Shown here piece after piece: positions 33,939-42,777 of a DNA stretch of 48,863 bases. How positions within the stretch are numbered: the stretch's first letter is position 1; each line of letters begins with the position of its first letter. The notes beneath the pieces were generated by a model. The model ran no database searches. It was not told the origin of the DNA and saw only the letters and a list, made by a program, of their open reading frames with translations. A program made the position numbers and the translations under genes. The stretch lies in the NCBI GenBank assembly GCA_021817345.1, contig JAKAVC010000048.1, positions 1-48,863 of the forward strand, written 5' to 3'. The stretch comes from Deltaproteobacteria bacterium. GTDB taxonomy: Bacteria > Desulfobacterota > Binatia > Binatales > Binataceae.

Positions 33939-34445
33939 ATGAGCGAAAGGACAGGCGTGACGATAGTCGCGATTGTGGCGGCCGGTCTTTTCATCGGGGC
34001 GCTTATGATCCCTTCGAGGGCCGTCGCAATCGAAGTCAAGAACGAGCTCTACACGAAGCACGGGAAGATGGAGCGCGGACCCGCGCCGCGTAATCCTCTG
34101 ACGCCGGCGCTGCGCAAGCAACTGGCCGAAACCGTCTCCTACGAGTCGGAAAAGTACCTCGACGAGGAAAGCGTCAAGAAGTCCGAGGGCAAGCTCTACG
34201 TCGATATCGAGCACGCGAAGTTCTCCTATATGCCGATGATGAAAAACGGCAAGGTGGACGTGCTCGCCAAGCTCGAAGCTCCGGAGTATCGGGGCGTCAA
34301 GAACGATCCTCATAGCCGCGGCAGGGCGACCGGCAAACGCAAGGTGCTGGTCTTCAACTACCGCCTCGACGGCAATAAATGGACCGAGGTCGAGCCTCCG
34401 AAGTGGGAGGATGCGACCGAGACCGCCTCGGCGAAGAAGAAGTAG
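33939..34445 (+). CDS. exported or membrane-anchored protein of unknown function
   Basis: 168 residues. An N-terminal hydrophobic segment (VTIVAIVAAGLFIGALMI) ending PSRAVAIE is a signal peptide or anchor. The rest is charged, with no known domain: HGKMERGPAPRNPLTPALRK, ESEKYLDEESVKKSEGKLYV and MMKNGKVDVLAKLEAPEYRG. The ending is Lys-rich (SAKKK). GGGAGGGAACG precedes the ATG. It lies between the tonB-like gene and a yqeY-like gene. No function can be given. Confidence 0.65.
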   Translation: MSERTGVTIVAIVAAGLFIGALMIPSRAVAIEVKNELYTKHGKMERGPAPRNPLTPALRKQLAETVSYESEKYLDEESVKKSEGKLYVDIEHAKFSYMPMMKNGKVDVLAKLEAPEYRGVKNDPHSRGRATGKRKVLVFNYRLDGNKWTEVEPPKWEDATETASAKKK

Positions 34446-34511
34446 CCGCGCGCGCGGCGGACCCTCGGACAGGGTCGGCTCTCGCGCGCCGGTGGGTTAT
34501 AATCCCTGGCT

Positions 34512-34952
34512 GTGAAGGCCAAGCTCCAGGAAGATCTGAAAGCCGCGATGAAGGCCGGCGACAAGCCGCGCACCATGGTGCTGCGAGGCCTGCTCGCCGA
34601 GATTTCCCGCTACGAAGTCGAAAAGGACGTCCGCCGCGAAGCCGACGAAGCCGCGATAATCCAGCTCATCAAACGCGAGCGAGCGCGCCGCGAAGAGGCA
34701 CTCGAATTCGCCCGCAAAGGCAATCGCCCGGACCTGATCGAACAGAACGAGGCCGAAATAAAGGTCCTCGAGAGTTATCTTCCCGCTGCCGTCTCGCCTG
34801 ACGAATTGCGCGCCGCGGTCCAGGCCGAAATCGCCTCGGGCGCCTCGCAGATGGGGCCGATTATGAAGGCGCTGCGCGACAAGTTCGGCGCCCGGCTCGA
34901 CGGCAAGGCGGCCAGCGAGGCGGTCAGGCAGGCGCTTTCGAAGAAATCCTGA
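34512..34952 (+). CDS. GatB/YqeY domain protein
   Basis: 146 residues, GTG start. The sequence KLQEDLKAAMKAGDKPRTMV with LRGLLAEISRYEVEKDVRRE is the YqeY start; the second part IKVLESYLPAAVSPDELRAA, GASQMGPIMKALRDKFGARL and DGKAASEAVRQAL is the tail domain shared with the C-terminus of GatB, the subunit of Asp/Glu-tRNA amidotransferase. YqeY binds tRNA-like substrates in that family; its exact job is unknown. It is a single gene 66 bases after the exported protein. Confidence 0.93.
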   Translation: MKAKLQEDLKAAMKAGDKPRTMVLRGLLAEISRYEVEKDVRREADEAAIIQLIKRERARREEALEFARKGNRPDLIEQNEAEIKVLESYLPAAVSPDELRAAVQAEIASGASQMGPIMKALRDKFGARLDGKAASEAVRQALSKKS

Positions 34953-35155
34953 CCGCAGCCGGCTCATCATTGCGAAATCCACCTCCGCGCGCCTATGGAC
35001 GGGTCCGTTTGCGGTTGACGTCCTTTGGGGTTTGCCTCTATTGACTTATGGGTTCGGAGAATCCGCGCGATCTGACCAGAGGCCGGCGGCATAGCTGACG
35101 CGGCGCCATGTGAGGATCGGGCCGGCGGATTCTTAAGAGTCGTCGGGAGGAATTG

Positions 35156-36310
35156 ATGGGCCAAAAGATTGAGCCGTTTCGAATCGCGGTCGCCGACTCG
35201 ACGTTGGCCGATCTCAAGGAACGGCTGGCGCGGACTCGTTTTCCCGACGAAATCCCGGACAGCGGATGGGAGTACGGCACCAATCTCGCCTACCTGAAGG
35301 AACTCGTCGAATACTGGAAGACGAAATACAACTGGCGCGAGCATGAAGCCGAACTGAATCGATTCCATCATTTCCGCGCGAGCGTGGACGGACTCGGAAT
35401 TCACTTCATCCACGAGCAGGGCAAGGGCCCGAACCCGAAACCGCTCCTGCTGCTGCACGGATGGCCCGGATCGATCTGCGAGTTCACCGAGATAATCCCG
35501 ATGCTCACCGACCCGGCCTCGCACGGCGGCGACCCCGCCGACGCGTTCACCGTGGTTGCGCCCTCGCTGCCCGGCTACGGCTTCTCGGACCATCCCGCCT
35601 CGCGCGCGATGAACATCCAGGCGATCGCGGAAATCTTCCTCAGGCTGATGACCGGCGTGCTCGGATACGAGCGCTTCGGGGCGCAGGGCGGCGATTGGGG
35701 CTCGGCGATCGTGTCGCGGATGGGCGAGGTCTACGAGCAGAACCTCTACGGGATTCACATCAACATGATCTCGGTCGGTCCCGCCGAGGGGCGCAACGCT
35801 CCCGATCTCACGCCCGAGGAGCGGGTCTTTCTCGGCGATATCGAGCGCTTTCGCCAGGGCGAGACCGGCTACCAGTGGATCCAGGGAACCAAGCCGCAGA
35901 CGCTTGCCTACGGGCTGAACGATTCGCCCGCGGGGTTGTGCGCATGGATCGTCGAGAAGTTCCGCACCTGGAGCGATTGCCACGGCGACGTGGAGCGCAG
36001 TTTCACGCGCGACCAGTTGCTGACCAACGTGATGGTCTACTGGGTCACGCAGACGATCAATTCGTCGATGCGTCTTTACTACGAGGTGCGCCATCATCCG
36101 TGGCGCCTCAAGCCGGGCGCGCGGATCGAGACGCCGACCGGGGTTGCGATCTTCCCGGCCGAGCTGATTCGCCCGCCGCGCCATTGGGCGGAGCGAATCT
36201 ACAACGTCAAGCGGTGGACCGTGATGCCGGCGGGCGGCCATTTCGCGGCGATGGAGGAACCGGAACTGCTGGCCGCCGATATCCGCGCGTTCTTCCGCGA
36301 AATGAAATAG
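35156..36310 (+). CDS. epoxide hydrolase with EHN N-terminal domain
   Basis: 384 residues. The N-terminal ~110 residues are the EHN domain (PFRIAVADSTLADLKERLAR, ending RFPDEIPDSGWEYG). LLLLHGWPGSICEFTEIIPM is the oxyanion loop with HGWP, AQGGDWGSAIVSRMGEVYEQ the nucleophile Asp180, and MPAGGHFAAMEEPELLAADI the catalytic His362. Tyr residues expected in the lid are present in the WIVEKFRTWSD region, though I cannot assign them. It converts an epoxide to a diol. GGAGG lies five bases before the ATG. Confidence 0.93.
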   Translation: MGQKIEPFRIAVADSTLADLKERLARTRFPDEIPDSGWEYGTNLAYLKELVEYWKTKYNWREHEAELNRFHHFRASVDGLGIHFIHEQGKGPNPKPLLLLHGWPGSICEFTEIIPMLTDPASHGGDPADAFTVVAPSLPGYGFSDHPASRAMNIQAIAEIFLRLMTGVLGYERFGAQGGDWGSAIVSRMGEVYEQNLYGIHINMISVGPAEGRNAPDLTPEERVFLGDIERFRQGETGYQWIQGTKPQTLAYGLNDSPAGLCAWIVEKFRTWSDCHGDVERSFTRDQLLTNVMVYWVTQTINSSMRLYYEVRHHPWRLKPGARIETPTGVAIFPAELIRPPRHWAERIYNVKRWTVMPAGGHFAAMEEPELLAADIRAFFREMK

Positions 36311-36325
36311 CGCTCGCGCGCGCCG

Positions 36326-38302
36326 TCACTTGCCGGCCGCGGTCTCCGCGCCTTCGCCCTCGAGTTCGAGCAATTCCGCGTACAGCCGCTCGGTTTCGGC
36401 GCCAAGCTGCTCGTAGCGTGCGATGAGGCGGTCGGCGTCCTTGCGCGCGAGATAGAAATTCGGATCGTTCATCTCGGCGCCGAGCGCGGTGCGTTCGGTT
36501 TCCTTCTCCGCGATCAGCGCTTCGAGCTTCTCGCGCCGCCGTTCGGCACGTTCGCGCCGGCGTTTCGCTCCGCGTGAAGCCTCGCGATTCCCAGCCCCCG
36601 CCGACGCGCCGTTTCCGTTAGCCGGCGCCGCGGCCTTCGCGCGGGCGGCCGGCGCGCTCGCGGGCGCGTGCGGAGCGCTTTCGGCCGCGAGCGCTTCGCT
36701 CTCGGCCTTCTTGCGCAGGTAGTCGTCGTAATTGCCGAGATAGCGGATCGCGTGCCCGCGTCCGACCTCGATCACTTCGGTCGCGAGTTCGTTGAGCACG
36801 TGGCGGTCGTGGCTGACGAGCACCACGGTGCCGGGAAAGCGCCTGAGCGCCTCCAGCAGCGTGTCCTTGGCGACGATGTCGAGGTTGTTGGTCGGCTCGT
36901 CGAGCAGAAGGCAGTTGTTGCGATGGGCGAGTACTTTGGCGAGCGCAAGCCGCGCTCGCTCGCCGCCCGACAGCACGCCGACCCGCTTCATCACGTCGTC
37001 GCCCGAAAACAGCATCGCGCCCAGGATTGCCCGCAGCTCGGTTGCGCCGAGCCCTTCGGCGCTCGATTCGAGTTCCTCGAGTACGGTCTTGCGGTAGTCG
37101 AGCGCTTCGGCGAGATTCTGCGCGAAGTAGCCGATGCGGACGCCGTCGCCGACCTTGCGTTGGCCGCCGCTTAGCGGTTCGACGCCCGCGAGCAGCTTCA
37201 TCATCGTGGATTTCCCCGCGCCGTTCGGCCCGACCAGCGCTATTCGCGCGCCGCGCTCGATAGCGAGGTCAACGCCGTCGTAAACGCACAAGTCGCCGTA
37301 ATACTTTACCGCGCGGGTCAGTTCGAAGACGCGCCGCGCGCCTCTCTCGCACGACGGAAAGGTTATCGAGGGCGGACGTTCCATCCCGGCCGGAGGTTCC
37401 AGCCGCTCGAGCTTGTCGAGCTGCTTGATGCGGCTCTGCACGAGCTTGGCCTTGCTCGCCTGGTAGCGGAAGCGGCTGATGAACGCCTCCATCCGCTCGA
37501 TCTCGGCGCGCTGCTTCTCGTAGGCAAGCCGTTCGGCCTCGAAGCGCGCCTCGCGCTCGCGAAGATAGAACGAATAGGGGCCCGGGTATTCCGTCAGTTT
37601 GCCGCGCGAAAGCTCGACCGTGCGGTCGGTGACCCGGTCGAGAAAATAGCGGTCGTGCGAGACCACCATTATTCCGCCGCGGTACGAGCCCAGGTAATCT
37701 TCGAGCCAGTTGCGCGCTTCGATATCCAGATGGTTGGTCGGCTCGTCGAGCATCATGAAGTCGGGCTGGTCGAGAAGCATCTTGGCGAGCGCAACTCTCA
37801 TCCTGACGCCGCCGGAAAACTCGGCCACGTCGCGCCCGAGGTCGGCCGCGGTGAACCCGAGCCCGAACAGCACCGCTTCGGCGCGGCTTTCGGCGCCGTA
37901 GAAATCCGAATGTTCGAGTTCGCTCAGAACTTCGCCTAATTCCCCGAGCGCCGCGTCGTGGGCCGGCCCCGACGGCTCGCTGGCGAGAATTTTCTCCAGT
38001 TCGCGCCGGCGCGCGTCGAGTTCCTGGAGCCGAGTCAACGCCGAGAGCGTCTCCTCAAGCAGGCTTCGCCCGCCCATCTCGGGCGCGTCCTGGTGCAGGT
38101 ATGCAACTCGGGCGCGTTGCGGCAGCGTGACTCGCCCGGAGTCGGGCTCGGTCTCGCCCGCGATTATCTTCATCAGGGTGGACTTTCCGGCGCCGTTTAG
38201 TCCCACCAGGCCGACCCTGCCGTTGTCGGCCATCGACCACGAGACTTCGGCAAGAATCTTGCGTCCGCCGAAAGAGCGGGAAATGTTGTCGAGGCTCAGC
38301 AC
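36326..38302 (-). CDS. ABC-F family ATPase
   Basis: 658 residues with two ABC domains and no membrane spans. Walker A motifs are GLNGAGKST (~35) and GPNGAGKST (~355); signature motifs are EFSGGVRMRVALAK and VLSGGERARLALAK; Walker B and switch motifs read MMLDEPTNHLD and LLLDEPTNNLD. The linker FEAERLAYEKQRAEIERMEA is the ABC-F arm. The C-terminal ~110 residues are an Ala-rich stretch and a basic coiled coil (RGAKRRRERAERRREKLEAL), as in Uup/YdiF-type members. ABC-F proteins act on the ribosome; whether this is housekeeping or antibiotic resistance cannot be told. It is divergent from the 1269-residue gene across 110 bases. Confidence 0.93.
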   Translation of the reverse strand: MLSLDNISRSFGGRKILAEVSWSMADNGRVGLVGLNGAGKSTLMKIIAGETEPDSGRVTLPQRARVAYLHQDAPEMGGRSLLEETLSALTRLQELDARRRELEKILASEPSGPAHDAALGELGEVLSELEHSDFYGAESRAEAVLFGLGFTAADLGRDVAEFSGGVRMRVALAKMLLDQPDFMMLDEPTNHLDIEARNWLEDYLGSYRGGIMVVSHDRYFLDRVTDRTVELSRGKLTEYPGPYSFYLREREARFEAERLAYEKQRAEIERMEAFISRFRYQASKAKLVQSRIKQLDKLERLEPPAGMERPPSITFPSCERGARRVFELTRAVKYYGDLCVYDGVDLAIERGARIALVGPNGAGKSTMMKLLAGVEPLSGGQRKVGDGVRIGYFAQNLAEALDYRKTVLEELESSAEGLGATELRAILGAMLFSGDDVMKRVGVLSGGERARLALAKVLAHRNNCLLLDEPTNNLDIVAKDTLLEALRRFPGTVVLVSHDRHVLNELATEVIEVGRGHAIRYLGNYDDYLRKKAESEALAAESAPHAPASAPAARAKAAAPANGNGASAGAGNREASRGAKRRRERAERRREKLEALIAEKETERTALGAEMNDPNFYLARKDADRLIARYEQLGAETERLYAELLELEGEGAETAAGK

Positions 38303-38373
38303 GTTTCGATCGAACGATCGTACCAGCCCCGAATGCGCTCCGAAAGCCGGGGCGAGGCGGGTGGGCCTTGCGC

Positions 38374-38402
38374 TTCACCTTCGATATACAAAGTGTTATA
38401 GA
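38374..38402 (+). promoter_or_regulatory. weak candidate promoter of the giant TPR-PIN gene
   Basis: TTCACC (38374-38379), 17 bases, TATAGA (38397-38402) is a four-plus-four-base match to sigma-70 boxes. Transcription would start within a few bases of the ATG at 38413, giving a nearly leaderless mRNA, which would agree with the lack of a ribosome-binding site there. Confidence 0.25.
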
Positions 38403-38412
38403 AAGCTACATT

Positions 38413-41400
38413 ATGACTTCCTTCGGTCCGCCGTATCCGATGCCCCGAAGCGCGGGTGAGTTCCAGCGGCTCTGTCTCAGGCTTCTTCGGCGTCACTGGC
38501 AGCTTCCCCATCTCGAACGCTTCCGCGATTTCGAACGCCGCGAACTCGGTATCGACCTGCTCGAGGTGAGCGGGCGTCCGGCGCTTCACGCGGTGCGATG
38601 CGAGCTGCGCGAGATGCGCGAGGCGCCGACCGCGGCCGAGCTCAAGGCGGCCGTGGATCGCGCGGCGGCGCTCGGGCTACCGATCGGGACTTTGGTGATT
38701 GCGACCACCGCGTGGCGTTCCAAGGCGCTCAAGCGGGCGCTCTTCGACCTCAACCGCGCGCTTCGCGTGGCCAACATGTTCGCGGTCGAAGTGCTGTGCT
38801 GGGAGGATATCGAGGCGCTGCTCGACGAGTACCCCGACGTGATGGCGAGGTTCGAGTCGACGCCCAAGCGCCAGGCGTTGTCCAAGGCGGATTCGCGATG
38901 CTGGTTGGAGCCGCGCGCGGTGCCGATACCCGTGCCCGAGCAGCCCGACGACGTCTCGCACGAGCTGGACGCCGCCGTGGCCCTGGTGGAACGGCGCGAC
39001 TACCAGATGGCGCGGCTTCGCCTGATGCAGCTTCGCGAGCGCGGATGGTCCGCGATGAACCAGGGCCAGAAGCTCGCCCTGCTCACCAGCCTTGCGCTCG
39101 CCTGGCTCGGCGAAGGCGAGGAGCGCAAGGCGGCGATGCTGTTTATCGCGGGCCGCTCGCTGGGAGCCGAGGACGAGAGCGCGTGCACCAACGAAATTCT
39201 CGCCTACGAGCTGCTCGGTGAATACGAGCACGCCTGCTCGCTCGCCCAAACCGTAAGCGCGCGGTTTCCGGCAAGCGGCCGCGCGCTCGCGCTCTGGCTC
39301 AACAATCTTCCCGCGGTGGAGGACGTGGCGGCGCTGCGTTCGCGGGTGCCTGCGGCGCTGGCCGGCGATCCCGAGGTGAATACGGTGCTTTCGCGCCGCG
39401 CGCTCGCGCGCGGCGATTATGCGCGGGCCGAGGAGTTCGCCCGCATCGCCGCGCAGTCGAGCCCGCACATCGCGGACGCGTGGCTGCTGCTCGGACAGGC
39501 GATCCTGCTCTGCGAGATACAGGCCGCCGCGGCGGTTGCCGGCGCAAAGCGCGTGCGCGAGGCCGAGGAATGCTTCAGCCGCGCGGCTTCGGCGGCGACC
39601 GAGGCGGGAGCCGTCGCGACCGAGGTCCAGGCGCTGATTGGGCGCGCGCAGGCGCGAATCGCGCTGCACGACGCCGACGGCGCCGGACGCGATATCGAGG
39701 CCGCCCACGCGCTCGAACGCGAGGACGCCAACGGACTTTGCGAATACGGCATCCTGCTGCGCTCGCGCGGCGAGCTTTCCGACGCGATCGAGGTCTTTCG
39801 CCGCGCGGTCCGGATCGGCGGACGCGACGACGCCGAGTACCATCTGGGCGTCACCCTTTACGAGCGCGCCGCCCCGGGCGACCTGCAGGAATCGGTTGCG
39901 CTGCTCGGCCGCGCGGTGCGCGAGGCCGGCTCGGTGGCCTCGGGCGATTACCTGTTCGCGGTTTCGTCCGCCGCGGACACGCTTTCGGCGCTCGAGCGAT
40001 GGCATGAGGCGGAGGAACTGCTCGCCGAAGTCGACGCGCAGCGGGTCTCGCACGTCGCGCTTCTGACCCTGAAGGGGCGGCTCGAACTGTCGCGCGGCAA
40101 CGTCAGCGACGCTTCGCGCTTGGCCGACGACGCGCTCTGCGAGGTGAGTTCGGAGCACGACCCGCAGCACAAGCGCAAGCTGGCCGCCCTGCTCCACGAC
40201 CTCGGACGCTACGCCGAGGCGCTGGTGTTGTGGCAATCGATAAGCGCCGCGGGCGGCGGCACGGCGGTTGACATGCGCCGGCTGCTCGAGTGCGCCAACC
40301 GGCTCGGACGCGACGATATCGTGCTGCAGGGGCTGCGCGATTTGAGGAACAGAGGCGGGCTCGGCGAGGGCGCGCTTGAGTTCGAGGTCGAGCTTCTCGA
40401 GCGCCACGATCCGGAGCAGGCGCTCGAGCGTCTCACCGAGCATCTCAAGGATCATCCCGAGGATCGCGTGATTCGTCTTCGGCGTTCGGTGCTCGCGCGC
40501 AGGCTCGGGCGCAAGGACCTCGTCGCCGACGATCCGCAATCGATGCCGCCGGCGCGCGACGTTCTGCCCAGTCTCGGGCGCGTCGCGGTGCAACTGATGC
40601 GCGAGGCGGGCCGTCCCAACGAAGCGCTCAGCTACGCCTACGACCTGCTCAAGCGCAATCCGGCCGACGCCGACGCCCATCGCGCCTACCTGAGCGCGCT
40701 CGGTCCGACGGGGGCGATGCCGGTGGTGCCAGACTTCGAGACCGCGCAACCCGGATGTGCGGTCTGTTTCGTTGAGCCGGAGGACGGCGCCGAGCAGTGG
40801 GTAATCCTTGAAGACTCGCCCGAGGCCGATGAAGCGGCGGGCGAGTACGGCCCGGCCCATCCGCTCGCTCGCCAACTGAGGGGACGGCGTCCGGGCGACA
40901 AGTTCACGCTTCCCGACTCGGGGCGGCTTTCGCGCCGATCGGCGGTGGTCAAGCGGATAATCTCGAAGTACGCCTACCGCTATCAGGATTGCCTGGACGG
41001 ATGGGAGGCGCGTTTTCCCGGCCTCCCCGAAATCGAGATGGTGCAAAGCGCTCTGCGCGCCGCCCCGCCCGAGGAGCTTCCCGCCGCCTCCGCGCCGGTG
41101 ACCTTGCCGAACGGCGCGCGCGAAGGCACGCTCGATCGCGCCGTCGAAGCGTACAGGTCGGGAAAGCTCTCGATTCACGGATTCGCCGAGCGCGCGGGTC
41201 TTGGCGACCTGCAGGCGGTCCTGACGCTTGCTTCACGGCCCGACGCGCGGATCAAATGCTGCGAGGGCTCCGAGGACGAACTCAACGCGGCGCTTTCGGC
41301 GCTTGAGCGCGCGGATACCGTGGTGCTCGACCTGAGCGCTATAGCCGCGCTCTGCCTGCTCGGGCGGCTTGGCCTGCTAAAGAGCTGGGCGCACCATTTC

Positions 41401-42222
41401 ATGATCGCACAGTCAACGCTCCATGCTCTGCGCCGCCTCCAGTTCGACGAGCTGCCAATCCGCCTTCCCGCGGGCTTTTCCGCCGCGATGGGCGCGCAGG
41501 AGGAGGACGCGCCTCGTCGGCGTCCCGAACTCGAACTCAAGGCGCTGGCCGATGCGATTCAAGACGCGTGCACCGTCGCCGACGCCGGGATGCTGGCGGC
41601 GTTGGCGCCCGAGCAGCGCGACAGGCTGCTCGACCTGTTCGGCCGCTCCGGAGCCGAGAGCGTCGTGCTCGCCTCGATGCCGGGCCGGGCGCTCTGGACC
41701 GACGACATCGTGTTGGCGAATTTCGCCCGCGCCGAGTTCGGCGTAAGACGCATCTGGACCCAGAGCGCGCTGATGGCGCGGGTCAGGGCGGGAAATCTCG
41801 ACCCTGCGGAACTGGCCACCGCGGGCACCAAGCTTGCCGGATGGGGTTATTCGTTCACCACTCCGAGTATCGAGACGCTGATGAGGGCCGGCTCGGTTGC
41901 GATGTGGAATCCCGACGAGTTTCCCTTGAAGCAGGTGCTGGATTTGTTTGCGACCGACAGCCTCAAGCTTGCCGACGCGGTGATTCTCGCCGCCGAGTTT
42001 ATCGTGCGGATGTACGCCGACATGTATCTGCGTGTCGCGCGGACCTCGGTCACGCTGCGCCTGCTCGACCGCCTTGCGATGCGAACGGGCGGGCGCGAGG
42101 CGATCGGCGCGCTGCCGCAGTCTCCGCCGATACGGTTTGGACTCGACCTGATACGCGCGCGCGAGCTCGCCGACGCGATCCGGGGATGGGTGGCGGAGCA
42201 TCGGGAGGAAATCGCCGCGTAA
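38413..42222 (+). CDS. giant protein: restriction-endonuclease-like domain, TPR array, GreA/B-C-like domain, PIN-like nuclease domain
   Basis: 1269 residues, no signal peptide or membrane span. Residues ~9-155 match a restriction-endonuclease-like module (FQRLCLRLLRRHW; GIDLLEV; LVIATTAWRSKALKR; VEVLCWEDIEALLDEYPDVM). Asp48 is kept, but the usual Gln-Cys-Lys reads Arg62-Cys63-Glu64, so nuclease activity is doubtful. About 600 residues of TPR-like helices follow. Residues ~780-866 (GCAVCFVEPEDGAEQWVILE; HPLARQLRGRRPGDKFTLP; SKYAYRYQDCL) resemble the GreA/GreB C-terminal domain. Residues ~967-1250 look like a PIN domain with candidate acids Asp973 (VVLDLSA), Asp1057 and Asp1097/1098 (WTDDIVL). 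A TTG at 38368 would add 15 residues. A role in biological conflict or RNA surveillance is inference; the domain calls are by eye. Confidence 0.8.
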   Translation: MTSFGPPYPMPRSAGEFQRLCLRLLRRHWQLPHLERFRDFERRELGIDLLEVSGRPALHAVRCELREMREAPTAAELKAAVDRAAALGLPIGTLVIATTAWRSKALKRALFDLNRALRVANMFAVEVLCWEDIEALLDEYPDVMARFESTPKRQALSKADSRCWLEPRAVPIPVPEQPDDVSHELDAAVALVERRDYQMARLRLMQLRERGWSAMNQGQKLALLTSLALAWLGEGEERKAAMLFIAGRSLGAEDESACTNEILAYELLGEYEHACSLAQTVSARFPASGRALALWLNNLPAVEDVAALRSRVPAALAGDPEVNTVLSRRALARGDYARAEEFARIAAQSSPHIADAWLLLGQAILLCEIQAAAAVAGAKRVREAEECFSRAASAATEAGAVATEVQALIGRAQARIALHDADGAGRDIEAAHALEREDANGLCEYGILLRSRGELSDAIEVFRRAVRIGGRDDAEYHLGVTLYERAAPGDLQESVALLGRAVREAGSVASGDYLFAVSSAADTLSALERWHEAEELLAEVDAQRVSHVALLTLKGRLELSRGNVSDASRLADDALCEVSSEHDPQHKRKLAALLHDLGRYAEALVLWQSISAAGGGTAVDMRRLLECANRLGRDDIVLQGLRDLRNRGGLGEGALEFEVELLERHDPEQALERLTEHLKDHPEDRVIRLRRSVLARRLGRKDLVADDPQSMPPARDVLPSLGRVAVQLMREAGRPNEALSYAYDLLKRNPADADAHRAYLSALGPTGAMPVVPDFETAQPGCAVCFVEPEDGAEQWVILEDSPEADEAAGEYGPAHPLARQLRGRRPGDKFTLPDSGRLSRRSAVVKRIISKYAYRYQDCLDGWEARFPGLPEIEMVQSALRAAPPEELPAASAPVTLPNGAREGTLDRAVEAYRSGKLSIHGFAERAGLGDLQAVLTLASRPDARIKCCEGSEDELNAALSALERADTVVLDLSAIAALCLLGRLGLLKSWAHHFMIAQSTLHALRRLQFDELPIRLPAGFSAAMGAQEEDAPRRRPELELKALADAIQDACTVADAGMLAALAPEQRDRLLDLFGRSGAESVVLASMPGRALWTDDIVLANFARAEFGVRRIWTQSALMARVRAGNLDPAELATAGTKLAGWGYSFTTPSIETLMRAGSVAMWNPDEFPLKQVLDLFATDSLKLADAVILAAEFIVRMYADMYLRVARTSVTLRLLDRLAMRTGGREAIGALPQSPPIRFGLDLIRARELADAIRGWVAEHREEIAA

Positions 42223-42241
42223 GACGGCGGGTTCCCGGGCC

Positions 42242-42275
42242 GGGCGGAGCGCGTCAAGGCGCTCCGCCCCTTTTG
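42242..42275 (+). terminator. intrinsic terminator of the giant gene
   Basis: A perfect 11-bp stem, GGGCGGAGCGC (42242-42252) with GCGCTCCGCCC (42259-42269), six-base loop, is followed by C-TTTT-GT. It lies 19 bases after the stop and separates the gene from the small protein downstream. Confidence 0.9.
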
Positions 42276-42379
42276 TCAAATTCGCGGACGTCGCGAGCGC
42301 GCCTCGCGGCGGGCTCGATCGCTCTTTGCCTTTGAAGTAAGATCACGCAGCGAACCGAAGGGGTCAGGAGGGAGGCAGG

Positions 42380-42721
42380 ATGGCCGCACTCAGCGAGGGC
42401 GATCGTTTCGTGCTGATCGATCGGAGACTGTTCCGCGACGACAATACGCGCATTTTCCTGGGTACGGTCGACCGCTTCGAAGATGGCGTCATTATCGCGC
42501 GGGGCTTCGGCTATCACGTGAGCCCCTACGAAGTGACGGGCACGGAGCGCCGCGGCGAAGAACGCACCCGCGTCATCTCGCTCGCCGGCGGCGACATCAT
42601 CTACCTGCTCCCCCGCGACCAGGACATCTCCAGGCTTCAACTCAAGCGTTCGCCTAAGTCCATGATGCTGACCGACGGCAAGTTTGCGATGGACTTGAGC
42701 GACTTCATGCTGCGCGCGTAG
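42380..42721 (+). CDS. small protein of unknown function, beta-rich
   Basis: 113 residues with a good AGGAGGGAGGCAGG ribosome region before the ATG. The sequence ALSEGDRFVLIDRRLFRDDN, RIFLGTVDRFEDGVIIARGF, GYHVSPYEV and TRVISLAGGDIIYLLPRDQD alternates short strands and looks like a small beta barrel, as in Sm-like or SH3-like folds, with an Arg/Lys-rich end segment (SRLQLKRSPKSMM). I do not recognise the family. It has its own leader after a terminator, so it is likely transcribed separately. It is divided from the convergent hydrolase gene by 56 bases. Confidence 0.65.
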   Translation: MAALSEGDRFVLIDRRLFRDDNTRIFLGTVDRFEDGVIIARGFGYHVSPYEVTGTERRGEERTRVISLAGGDIIYLLPRDQDISRLQLKRSPKSMMLTDGKFAMDLSDFMLRA

Positions 42722-42777
42722 GTTTTCCGCGCGCGGTTCCTTCCTGTAACCGCCGCTTTCGGCGTGGCGCGAAAAGC

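Noticed and set aside
38677-41178. An open minus-strand frame of more than 800 codons inside the giant gene
   Set aside because: It lies antisense to the TPR gene with Arg/Gly-rich, low-complexity translation. GC-rich third-position bias makes such shadow frames, and no domain is visible in it.
36326-42222. ABC-F gene and giant gene as one defence operon
   Set aside because: They are divergent and the ABC-F protein looks like a common housekeeping type; no functional link is shown by the sequence.
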